Source of the DNA: JADFNO01 sp965369945
GTDB lineage: Bacteria; Planctomycetota; Phycisphaerae; Phycisphaerales; SM1A02
Direction of reading: 5' to 3'
NCBI GenBank assembly: GCA_965369945.1
Contig: CBDUST010000035.1
Span: forward strand, 1 to 23,864
DNA length: 23,864 bases
The notes under the pieces are model-generated. The model searched no databases. It saw only the letters and a program-made list of their open reading frames with translations, and was not told where the DNA came from. The stretch's first letter is position 1. Each line of letters opens with the position of its first letter. Below are positions 1 to 6,871 of the stretch, piece after piece. A program made the position numbers and the translations under genes.

Positions 1-647
1 CGCTGCCTAAGCGGGCCATGACACATCAAGCAGCGGTCTTCGAGAATTGGGCGAACGTGCGTTGCGAAGACGATCGTCGGCGTGTCGTGCTCGATCGTCG
101 CAACGTGTGAATGGTCGGTCTGCTCAACCGGATCGGCAGAAGCATAAAGCGCGGCAATCGGCTCAGTCAGGTGATTCGAGCCATGCACGAGTGATCCGCC
201 GAGATGTCCCGTCAAGCCGATGAGTCCAGCACAACCGAGCAGCAGCAGTGCAAACAGATTCCTCGTTCGACGCTGTGGCCGACTCATAGCAACGAGTCCG
301 CTTATTAGAGCAACGACGGCCATGATCGCCGAGGCTATACCGAGCCAACGGTGTTGCCACAACAATGTTCGAGTGTCATCTCCCAAATCGAATGCTGCGT
401 AGGACCACCCACTGCCTGCGGTCACACCACCCATCACCGCACCGATAGCGACGAGCCCGAGAATCACCCGATTAGGTCGCCACGTCTCGCGACTCCCGCG
501 CCGACCCAGCCTGCCCAGCATCCCACCAAGCTCAAAAATTGCTGCGATAATCAACAGCGCGATGGGAAAGTGTACGAGCACAACATGCGCTCGGCCGAAC
601 ACCTGCAGCAAGACATCGAGCAGTTGTTCCAGATTCGATCCACTCAT
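1..647 (-). CDS. DUF2231 membrane protein with C-terminal haem c motif (partial)
   Basis: The gene reads leftward from an ATG at 647 and runs off the window edge, giving 215 complete codons. The N-terminal part has several hydrophobic segments (roughly residues 23-42, 60-80, 103-123 and 130-150). It opens with the AHVVLVHFPIALLIIA signature I associate with the DUF2231 membrane family. After the last membrane segment a hydrophilic linker leads to VRPILEDRCLMCHG, where C206 and H210 form a CxxCH haem c site. That wording is typical of the planctomycete cytochrome c (PSCyt1) domain. The likely role is a membrane-anchored c-type cytochrome domain facing the periplasm; in planctomycetes these sit beside large enzymes of unclear function. 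The missing C-terminus may carry further domains. No strong ribosome binding site precedes the ATG, and the next gene, galE, is divergent. Confidence 0.8.
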   Translation of the reverse strand, partial: MSGSNLEQLLDVLLQVFGRAHVVLVHFPIALLIIAAIFELGGMLGRLGRRGSRETWRPNRVILGLVAIGAVMGGVTAGSGWSYAAFDLGDDTRTLLWQHRWLGIASAIMAVVALISGLVAMSRPQRRTRNLFALLLLGCAGLIGLTGHLGGSLVHGSNHLTEPIAALYASADPVEQTDHSHVATIEHDTPTIVFATHVRPILEDRCLMCHGPLRQ

Positions 648-861
648 CGCAACACTTGATCTCGCAAATCAGTTACGCACCGTGCCATCGGCGTAGCGAT
701 CCTTCACTCAAAAGTTCGATTATACAGTGGCGACAAGCGCCGTTCGCACGGTATTCTTCGGTTATCTCGCCCCTGCGGTAGCGGCAAACCTGCCGAACCT
801 CGTGATGTGATCGTTGCTTCGGTCGCCTGCGCGTCCGAACAGGTTATCGTTATTTGGCATT

Positions 862-914
862 TTGATCGGGTAACGCATCCGCGGTAGTCTGGCCCTTCGC
901 CGAGCCGATATACT
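862..914 (+). promoter_or_regulatory. possible galE promoter elements
   Basis: The 295-base gap between the divergent DUF2231 gene and galE shows no protein-coding gene I trust. TTGATC at 862-867 is followed 17 bases later by TAGTCT at 885-890. A better -10-like hexamer, TATACT, lies at 909-914 but has no good -35 at normal spacing. Either could drive galE. The assignment is weak because sigma consensus is poorly defined in planctomycetes. Confidence 0.22.
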
Positions 915-942
915 GGCTTGAACCTTTCCGGAAAGACCGACA

Positions 943-1950
943 ATGAAGGTGTTATGTACAGGCGGGGCGGGATACGTGGGCAGTACTTGCCTGCGTTCGC
1001 TTCAAGCGAACGGGCATGAGGCGGTTGCTTTTGACGATCTTTCGCTGGGGCACACTCAGGCGGTTGCGGATAGGGACCTGATCGTCGGCGATATCAACGA
1101 TGCCCAAGCGATCAGTACGGCGCTGCGTGACGTCCAACCCGACGCCGTGATGCACTTTGCCGCCCTGACGTATGTGGGCGATTCGGTCGACAACCCCGAG
1201 CAGTATTACCGCAACAACGTCGCCGGCACGCTGAATCTGCTCTCTGCGATGCGTGAAGCTGAGATTCATAGGCTCGTTTTCAGCAGTACGTGCGCGACAT
1301 ACGGCGACTCCCCGGTGGTTCCGATGAGTGAGGATGCACCGCAAATGGCGTGCAGCCCGTATGCTCGAACGAAGCTGGCGGTGGAGTGGATGATCCGCGA
1401 CTTTTGCACTGCCTACGGTCTGGGGTACACGCTGCTGCGGTATTTCAACGCTGCCGGTGCGTCATCTGACGCTCAGCACGGCGAGGACCACGACCCCGAG
1501 ACACACCTTATCCCTTTGGTTTTGCAGGTCGCGCTCAAGCAGCGCGAGAAACTGCTCGTCTTTGGAAGCAACTACCCGACGCCTGATGGAACGTGTATTC
1601 GTGATTACATACATGTAGAGGACCTCGCCCAGGCGCATCTGCTCGCCGTCGATGCTACCGAACCCGGACATGGTGATGTATTCAACGTCGGAACGGGAAC
1701 GGGCAATTCAGTCTTGGAAGTAATCCAGGCATGTGAATCCGCGGCCGGATGTCAGATACCGTATGAAGTGGTCGGTCGTCGTCCCGGTGATGCGCCTGCG
1801 CTCGTCGCCGATCCCAAGAAGATTATCTCGGAGCTTGGCTGGAAGCCGCACTTTACGGATATCGGCCAAATTGTTGAAACGGCCTGGCGTTGGCATGAGC
1901 AATACCCCAAGGGTTACCGCACCAAAGAAACCGAAGTAGCTGCGGGATAA
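943..1950 (+). CDS. galE: UDP-glucose 4-epimerase
   Basis: This extended short-chain dehydrogenase interconverts UDP-glucose and UDP-galactose in the cytoplasm, feeding the Leloir pathway and exopolysaccharide or LPS sugars. The 335-residue length matches the family (about 330-340). The N-terminal NAD-binding loop GGAGYVGS is at residues 7-14. The MHFAALTYVGDS block, the SSTCATYG segment around 115-122, and the catalytic pair Y140 and K144 in SPYARTK are all present. LRYFNAAGA and RDYIHVEDLAQAH are the usual substrate-side motifs. The ATG at 943 begins directly with the Rossmann strand MKVLCTGGAGY, so no earlier start is needed. Its neighbour, an rfbD-like reductase, suggests cell-surface nucleotide-sugar synthesis. 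Related 4-epimerases acting on other UDP-sugars cannot be excluded. Confidence 0.94.
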   Translation: MKVLCTGGAGYVGSTCLRSLQANGHEAVAFDDLSLGHTQAVADRDLIVGDINDAQAISTALRDVQPDAVMHFAALTYVGDSVDNPEQYYRNNVAGTLNLLSAMREAEIHRLVFSSTCATYGDSPVVPMSEDAPQMACSPYARTKLAVEWMIRDFCTAYGLGYTLLRYFNAAGASSDAQHGEDHDPETHLIPLVLQVALKQREKLLVFGSNYPTPDGTCIRDYIHVEDLAQAHLLAVDATEPGHGDVFNVGTGTGNSVLEVIQACESAAGCQIPYEVVGRRPGDAPALVADPKKIISELGWKPHFTDIGQIVETAWRWHEQYPKGYRTKETEVAAG

Positions 1951-1959
1951 TCGGGCTGG

Positions 1960-2058
1960 ATGAGGCATAAGTCTTGAGCCGATGAGGAGTGCGACGGTGC
2001 CGATGAATGCGGCGTGGGCTCGCTGGTAGCCGTCTTGATAACGGATGTCGATCGATTG
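1960..2058 (-). pseudogene. possible transposase C-terminal remnant
   Basis: In the 131-base gap between galE and the rfbD-like gene, the minus strand reads QSIDIRYQDGYQRAHAAF and then IGTVALLIG. This resembles the extreme C-terminus of IS5-like DDE transposases, where an I-x-x-RY motif is followed by a short hydrophobic helix before the stop. The reading frame continues into galE antisense with no catalytic region, so only a scrap could remain. I saw no inverted repeats bounding it. A perfect short palindrome, ACTAGCCTAGT, lies at 2060-2070. The match is by eye and could be chance. Confidence 0.28.
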
Positions 2059-2081
2059 CACTAGCCTAGTAATGTGAAGAC

Positions 2082-2984
2082 ATGAGCGCACCTACAACAG
2101 CCGTGATTGGATCAAGCGGAATGCTTGGGCGAGAACTCGTTGCCGCTTGTGCTGCGCGTGGTATAGATGTTGAGCGCTTTGGCACGCCTCAAGCACTCGA
2201 CATTACTGATTCTGACGCTGTTGGCGAAGCGCTTCGCAACGTCAAGCTCGTATTGAACGCAGCCGCTTACACTGATGTGGACGGAGCCGAGTCTGAACCG
2301 GCTGAGGCTATGCGCGTCAACCAACTCGGACCCATGAACCTCGCGCGAACCTGCCTGGAGAACGACGCGCTACTCGTACACTATTCGACCGATTATGTGT
2401 TCAGCGGCGTGGCATCCTCGGCGTATCGAGTGGACGATGTGCCGAGTCCAATGAGTATGTATGGCTTGAGTAAGCTCGCAGGCGAACACGCCGTCCGTGA
2501 TGTAGGATGCAATCATTTGATCATTCGGTCGAGCTGGCTGTTTGCCCCTCACAGTCGAAACTTCGTTCGCACGATCCTCGATCTTGCTTCGAATCATTCG
2601 AGCTTGCAAGTGGTTGCTGACCAAATCGGGCGACCGACGTCAAGCGAAGACCTTGCAAAAATGACGCTCGGACTTCTCGATGCCGGGGCGAAGGGAACCT
2701 TCCACGCTGCCAATCGGGGGCGCTGCACTTGGCATGAGTTCGCCCGTGAGATCCTAGCGCTTGCCGACTGCGACTGCAGAATTGATCCGTGCAAGACAAG
2801 CGATCATCCTCGACCAGCGCCCCGCCCGCGGTTCAGTGTGTTGGATCTGAGTGCGGCGATTCGATTGATCGGCAAGCCGAGGCATTGGAAATCAGCGCTG
2901 CACGAGTGTGTTGAAGCGCTCCTGGTCGCTGACCGAGCCGTGCAACCAGACCACACCACCGCGCCTCGGTTTGAAGATCGCTGA
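2082..2984 (+). CDS. rfbD: dTDP-4-dehydrorhamnose reductase-like protein
   Basis: This NAD(P)H-dependent short-chain reductase would catalyse the last step of dTDP-L-rhamnose synthesis. The 300-residue protein opens with GSSGMLGREL, an RmlD-type nucleotide-binding loop. It continues with VLNAAAYTDVDGAESEP and a following RVNQLGP, both classic RmlD signatures. STDYVFSG precedes the catalytic Y127-x3-K131 in YGLSKLAGE, and RSSWLFAPHSRNFVRTIL follows. The ATG at 2082 has GAAG about four bases upstream, a weak ribosome binding site, but the protein begins at the right point. The final 20 or so residues extend slightly past the usual end. No rfbA, rfbB or rfbC is visible here, so the other rhamnose steps must be elsewhere. 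Reductases for other dTDP- or UDP-sugars in this family remain possible. Confidence 0.9.
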   Translation: MSAPTTAVIGSSGMLGRELVAACAARGIDVERFGTPQALDITDSDAVGEALRNVKLVLNAAAYTDVDGAESEPAEAMRVNQLGPMNLARTCLENDALLVHYSTDYVFSGVASSAYRVDDVPSPMSMYGLSKLAGEHAVRDVGCNHLIIRSSWLFAPHSRNFVRTILDLASNHSSLQVVADQIGRPTSSEDLAKMTLGLLDAGAKGTFHAANRGRCTWHEFAREILALADCDCRIDPCKTSDHPRPAPRPRFSVLDLSAAIRLIGKPRHWKSALHECVEALLVADRAVQPDHTTAPRFEDR

Positions 2985-3124
2985 CGATCCAGCCGTTTCG
3001 GGCAGCGGTTGTCGCATCGGATCGTTTCGTCACGCGGTCGACACGACGCTCAAGCACAACAGGATTATCGGGCAGTGGCCGCACCGAGCGATTTTTGGAC
3101 CAACAGGAAACCCGTGGTCCGCGC

Positions 3125-3274
3125 GATCGGTCCTCTTGGGGCAAAAACTGCTGCTTTGGGGGGCTCAACGCCCAACCTGAGGACTTGGCCTGCCGATGTC
3201 GCTTGGGCTGTGTGGGCGATCGGTCCAGGTGGTCTGAGCGTCCAGCAGGAGCAGTCTTTGCTTTCGTGGGGATC
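3125..3274 (+). ncRNA. candidate structured RNA in a 399-base gene-free gap
   Basis: The gap at 2985-3383 holds no ORF with recognisable protein features, but its centre folds back on itself. Bases 3141-3152 pair with 3250-3261 at 11 of 12 positions. Bases 3159-3167 pair with 3235-3243 at 8 of 9, counting one G-U. An apical arm pairs 3182-3202 with 3216-3234 with small bulges, closing a 13-base loop at 3203-3215. GATC at 3125-3128 can pair with 3271-3274 outside. The result is a rod of about 150 bases with a 14-base asymmetric bulge (3168-3181), loosely reminiscent of 6S RNA. A separate GGACCA/TGGTCC hairpin lies just upstream at 3097-3120. The SRP RNA tetraloop region and RNase P conserved elements are absent. 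No clear promoter or terminator is visible, and strand is assumed from flanking genes. Confidence 0.35.
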
Positions 3275-3309
3275 AGTGGCAGACTTTCAGTAAATGCTGG
3301 CAGAGAAGG

Positions 3310-3333
3310 GGTTTGTGAAGGCATTCACCAACC
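3310..3333. promoter_or_regulatory. 24-base palindrome, candidate operator of the fatty-acid operon
   Basis: Ten of twelve base pairs are symmetric about 3321/3322. The half-sites are GGTTTGTGAA on the left and TTCACCAACC on the right, around a GGCA centre. The palindrome lies 50 bases before the thiolase start and just upstream of -10-like sequence. Size and symmetry suit a dimeric TetR- or GntR-type repressor, the kinds that control beta-oxidation genes in other bacteria. The regulator itself is not in this window. Confidence 0.4.
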
Positions 3334-3351
3334 TCAGACCCCGCCGGGCCG

Positions 3352-3373
3352 TATAGATAATAAATGGAGGTGG
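3352..3373 (+). promoter_or_regulatory. -10-like element and strong ribosome binding site of the fatty-acid operon
   Basis: TATAGATAAT at 3352-3361 contains two overlapping -10-like hexamers. No convincing -35 is found at 16-18 bases upstream; the palindrome at 3310-3333 occupies the region just beyond. GGAGGTGG at 3366-3373 is an excellent Shine-Dalgarno sequence, ten bases before the ATG at 3384, and fixes the thiolase start. If the -10 is real, the leader is very short. Confidence 0.35.
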
Positions 3374-3383
3374 ATGAATACAT

Positions 3384-4673
3384 ATGGCCCCGCGAATCGC
3401 CATCCTGGACGGTATAAGGACGCCTTTTTGCAAGGCGGGAGGGCGATTGCAGGGTGCGGGGGCGGATGATCTAGGCACGATCGTAATCCGGGAACTCTTG
3501 GCCCGGACCGGCGTCAAGCCCAACCGCATCGATGAGGTTGTCATCGGCAACGTGGCCCAGCCGCCGCATGCCGCCAACATCGCTCGGGTCATCAGCCTCA
3601 AGGCGGGTCTACCTGAGAATATGGTCGCCTACACCGTTCATCACAACTGCGCTTCGGGCATTCAGTCAATCTCGACCGCAGCCGGGCATATCCATTCCGG
3701 GCAAGCCGACCTGGTCATCGCCGGGGGAACCGAGTCGATGAGTCATATCCCGCTGCTGTACGGCCCTCAGATGACTGCGCTCTTCGTGGATTTGTTCAGC
3801 GCGAGAACGATTCGACAGCGTCTCAAGGTGCTCGCCTCGTTTCGGCCGTCGCATCTGAAGCCGGTGATTGCCCTTCAGCTCGGGCTGATCGATCCAGTGT
3901 GTGGTTTGAACATGGGGCAGACGGCGGAAATCCTGGCGCGCGAGTTCGGCATTACTCGTGAGGATCAAGACGATTTCGCGTTGGAAAGTCATCTCAAGGC
4001 AACGGCTGCGGCCGAAACCGGGCGATTGGCTGAAGAAATTGTTCCAGTCGCATCGCCTCCCGATTACTCGCATATGCAGCTTGTTGATGACGGTCCGCGC
4101 CCTGAGCAAAGTTCCGAAGCGCTGGCCAAGCTCAAGCCGTACTTCGATCGCCAAGCGGGAACCGTCACGCCCGGCAACACATGCCCCGTCACGGATGGCG
4201 CGGCCGCGCTGCTTCTGGCCTCTGAGCGCATGGCGAAAGAGATTGGGATCGAGCCGCTTGGATACATCACGAACTGGGCGTATGCAGCGCTTGAGGGTTC
4301 GCGCATGGGGTTAGGTCCAGCCTACGCCACGGCGAAGCTCCTCGATCGAACGGGGTATCAACTGAACGATTTCGACATCGTTGAACTCAACGAAGCGTTC
4401 GCCGCCCAGGTCATTGCCAACGAGCGCGCGTTCGAATCGGAGTCGTTCGCCCGCAAATACCTCAATCGTGACAAGCCGCTGGGCACGTTGGATCGAGATC
4501 GATTGAACGTCAACGGCGGCGCGATTGCCTTGGGCCATCCCGTTGGAGCGACGGGCACGCGACTTGTGTTGACAACGCTTCTGGAACTCAAACGGCGAAA
4601 CGAGCATCGAGGACTCGCCACGCTATGCGTCGGGGGTGGTCAGGGCGCGGCGGTAGCGCTGGAGGCGGCATGA
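3384..4673 (+). CDS. fadI: acetyl-CoA acyltransferase (3-ketoacyl-CoA thiolase), FadI type
   Basis: The enzyme cleaves 3-ketoacyl-CoA with CoA to release acetyl-CoA, the last step of each beta-oxidation round. The 429-residue length is close to E. coli FadI (436) and longer than FadA (387). The FadI/trifunctional-beta-type insertion around residues 133-175 (ARTIRQRLKVLASF) and NMGQTAEILAREFGITREDQ are present. Catalytic residues are visible: nucleophile C89 in HHNCASG, H385 in ALGHPVGATG, and C415 in CVGGGQGAA; the NEAF motif lies between. The start is set by a strong ribosome binding site at 3366-3373. The stop overlaps the next start as ATGA, implying translational coupling to the multifunctional protein with which it would form a complex. 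Confidence 0.94.
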   Translation: MAPRIAILDGIRTPFCKAGGRLQGAGADDLGTIVIRELLARTGVKPNRIDEVVIGNVAQPPHAANIARVISLKAGLPENMVAYTVHHNCASGIQSISTAAGHIHSGQADLVIAGGTESMSHIPLLYGPQMTALFVDLFSARTIRQRLKVLASFRPSHLKPVIALQLGLIDPVCGLNMGQTAEILAREFGITREDQDDFALESHLKATAAAETGRLAEEIVPVASPPDYSHMQLVDDGPRPEQSSEALAKLKPYFDRQAGTVTPGNTCPVTDGAAALLLASERMAKEIGIEPLGYITNWAYAALEGSRMGLGPAYATAKLLDRTGYQLNDFDIVELNEAFAAQVIANERAFESESFARKYLNRDKPLGTLDRDRLNVNGGAIALGHPVGATGTRLVLTTLLELKRRNEHRGLATLCVGGGQGAAVALEAA

Positions 4674-6871
4674 ACATGAACCAAGCATGGACGCTGACGA
4701 TCGATGACCAGTGGATCGCGTGGCTGACTTTCGATATGCCCGGCGAGAAGGTCAACACGTTCACCCAAGACACCTTGGGCGAACTTGACACCCTACTTGA
4801 CGAGCTTGCGCCCAATGAGGAGATCAAGGCAGTCGTCATCCGAAGCGGAAAGCCGGATTGCTTCATCGCCGGGGCGGACATCGATGAACTGGCGAACATT
4901 CACACACCGCAAGAGGCGAAGGAAAAATCAGTCGCAGGGCACACGGTCTTTGCAAAAATCGCTGACCTGCCTGTGCCGACCGTGGCCGCGATCAACGGGT
5001 CATGCCTCGGCGGTGGGTTGGAAATGTCGTTGGCTTGCGATTACCGAATCGTTACCGATCATCCAAAGACGAGCCTCGGTCTGCCGGAAGTCAACCTCGG
5101 GATCCTCCCAGGGTGGGGTGGTACGCAACACCTTCCGCGCTTGCTCGGTTTGCCTCGTGCATTACCAATGATTCTGACAGGTCGAGCGATGCCTGGTCGG
5201 AAGGCGTACAGAATCGCTCTGGCGGACGCCGTCGCTGCACCGGAGTTCTTCGAGGAAGAGATTCGCCGATTCGTCGATCGGATCGACAACCGCAGCGGGC
5301 GACAAGAGATTGTCAGGCGACGCAAGCAACGACAACCAACCTTCCTGCGATATCTAACCGGCAATCCCATCGGTCGCTGGCTTGTCTATTACCAAGCTCG
5401 GCGGCAGATCATAATCAAGACGCACGGTTTGTATCCCGCGCCGCTGAAGGCGTTGGAAGTCATTGGCAAGACGTTCCGTCGCACGTCGCTGCAAGATGGT
5501 CTAGCGATCGAGGCCGATGGGTTTGCCGAGCTAGCCGGTACGACGATCAGTCGAAATCTTGTCTGGATCTTCCAAGCGTCGCAGCGCATCAAGAAAGCCG
5601 GGCCTTCGATGAAGCATGACGTGGCATCGATCCGCTCTGCGGGCGTTGTTGGCGCAGGCATCATGGGCGGCGGCATTGCTTGGGCGCTGAGCAACGCTGG
5701 AATCCGCGTTCGCATGAAGGACATCAACTGGGACGCCGTCGCAACGGGTCTCGCCTCCGCATCGCGAATGTTTAGAGCGATGGTCAAACGCCGCAAGATG
5801 ACGGACAACGAACTGAACTTGGCGATGCATCGAATTGCCGGCACGATCGATTACACGGGATTTGACGGCTTGGACGTTGTTATCGAGGCCGTAGCGGAAA
5901 ATATCAAGATCAAGAAGCAGGTGTTGCGCGAAATTGAACAGCACGTGCGCTCCGACACGATCATTTGCACCAACACGTCGTCGTTGGATCTGAACGAGTT
6001 GGCCGGGGTGCTGCGCAACCCCAAGCGATTCGTTGGGCTGCATTTCTTTAATCCGGTCAATCGCATGCCATTGGTTGAAGTGATCGGCGGTCGTGCGACC
6101 TCCAAGGAAGCGATCGTTGCCGCCACTGAACTTGTCAGACGTCTCAAGAAAACACCGATCGTGGTCGGCGATTGCCCGGGCTTTTTGGTGAATCGCATTC
6201 TGCTGCCGTACCTCGTCGAATCTGCGTGGATGTTCGAAGAGGGTGTTGATATCGAACGGATCGATCGGTTGTTGGAGCAGTTCGGCATGCCGATGGGGCC
6301 GTTGGCTCTGGTCGATGAGGTGGGGCTTGATGTTGGTTACAAGGTGGCAAAAGTGCTTGAAGACGCCTATGGGAAGCGCATGCAAGTGCCGCGCGCGCTT
6401 GGCGATGTTGTTGACTGCGGTGATTCGACCGGTAAGAAGAACGGCTCCGGGTTCTACCTTTACAACAACGGGCATAAGAAGCCGAACCCGCAAATCACAA
6501 GCGTGATCGCCGAGGCGCGCAAGAAAGACCATATCAGCGCCCAAGATCTGACGGACGATCAGATCGTCGATCGCGCGGTCTTGATCATGGTCAACGAAGC
6601 GGCGCGATGTCTTGAGGAAGGCGTGGTCGATGATCCCGAAGCGCTGGACTTTGCGATGATCATGGGCACGGGTTTCGCGCCCTTCCGTGGCGGATTGCTC
6701 CACTACGCCGATCAACGCGGCGTCTATCAGATCAAGCAGCGCCTCGAAGAGTTGGCCATCAGCTTTGGGGATCGTTTCGCACCGGCAGCGCTCATTGAAA
6801 AGATCGCCGGTAACGGTGGGTACTTCTATGAGCAGGGTGAGTCCGAGAGCAGCAACGGGGATACGCACTGA
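4670..6871 (+). CDS. fadJ: fatty acid oxidation multifunctional protein (enoyl-CoA hydratase / 3-hydroxyacyl-CoA dehydrogenase)
   Basis: This two-part enzyme hydrates 2-enoyl-CoA and then oxidises the 3-hydroxyacyl-CoA with NAD+. From the ATG at 4670 it has 733 residues, like FadJ and FadB (714-729). The hydratase half shows FIAGADIDEL, GGGLEMSLACDYR with E118, and GLPEVNLGILPGWGG with E140, the two catalytic glutamates. The dehydrogenase half begins at the Rossmann loop GAGIMGGG (about 328) and has NTSSLDLNELAG, catalytic H458 in GLHFFNPVNRMPL, and GDCPGFLVNRIL. The wording MPGEKVNTF near the N-terminus is closer to FadJ than FadB. The frame is open 45 bases upstream to 4625, but GGAGGCGG at 4661-4668 and the ATGA overlap support 4670 (or 4676). 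The stop overlaps the next start as TGATG. Confidence 0.94.
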   Translation: MNMNQAWTLTIDDQWIAWLTFDMPGEKVNTFTQDTLGELDTLLDELAPNEEIKAVVIRSGKPDCFIAGADIDELANIHTPQEAKEKSVAGHTVFAKIADLPVPTVAAINGSCLGGGLEMSLACDYRIVTDHPKTSLGLPEVNLGILPGWGGTQHLPRLLGLPRALPMILTGRAMPGRKAYRIALADAVAAPEFFEEEIRRFVDRIDNRSGRQEIVRRRKQRQPTFLRYLTGNPIGRWLVYYQARRQIIIKTHGLYPAPLKALEVIGKTFRRTSLQDGLAIEADGFAELAGTTISRNLVWIFQASQRIKKAGPSMKHDVASIRSAGVVGAGIMGGGIAWALSNAGIRVRMKDINWDAVATGLASASRMFRAMVKRRKMTDNELNLAMHRIAGTIDYTGFDGLDVVIEAVAENIKIKKQVLREIEQHVRSDTIICTNTSSLDLNELAGVLRNPKRFVGLHFFNPVNRMPLVEVIGGRATSKEAIVAATELVRRLKKTPIVVGDCPGFLVNRILLPYLVESAWMFEEGVDIERIDRLLEQFGMPMGPLALVDEVGLDVGYKVAKVLEDAYGKRMQVPRALGDVVDCGDSTGKKNGSGFYLYNNGHKKPNPQITSVIAEARKKDHISAQDLTDDQIVDRAVLIMVNEAARCLEEGVVDDPEALDFAMIMGTGFAPFRGGLLHYADQRGVYQIKQRLEELAISFGDRFAPAALIEKIAGNGGYFYEQGESESSNGDTH

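Noticed and set aside
351..659. A 102-codon plus-strand frame at the left end.
   Set aside because: It is antisense to the DUF2231 gene, whose translation has clear membrane segments and a CxxCH motif.
704..943. A 79-codon minus-strand frame filling the gap before galE.
   Set aside because: No family resemblance and no convincing ribosome binding site; its start overlaps the galE ATG. Probably chance.
3141..3261. Whether the rod-like sequence is SRP RNA or RNase P RNA.
   Set aside because: The GGAAG-type SRP loop region and the RNase P GAGGAAAGTCC-like element are not present on either strand of the gap.
2833..3324. A 163-codon minus-strand frame and two plus-strand frames (2908-3180, 3009-3293) spanning the gap after the rfbD-like gene.
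   Set aside because: They overlap each other and the rfbD-like gene and lack ribosome binding sites. Their composition is unlike a folded protein (rich in Pro, Ser, Arg and Trp). The self-complementary rod explains the segment better.
5531..6868. A 445-codon open frame on the minus strand inside the multifunctional protein gene.
   Set aside because: It is fully antisense to a gene with complete family motifs. Its translation is His/Arg-rich with no recognisable domain, as expected of a GC-rich shadow frame.
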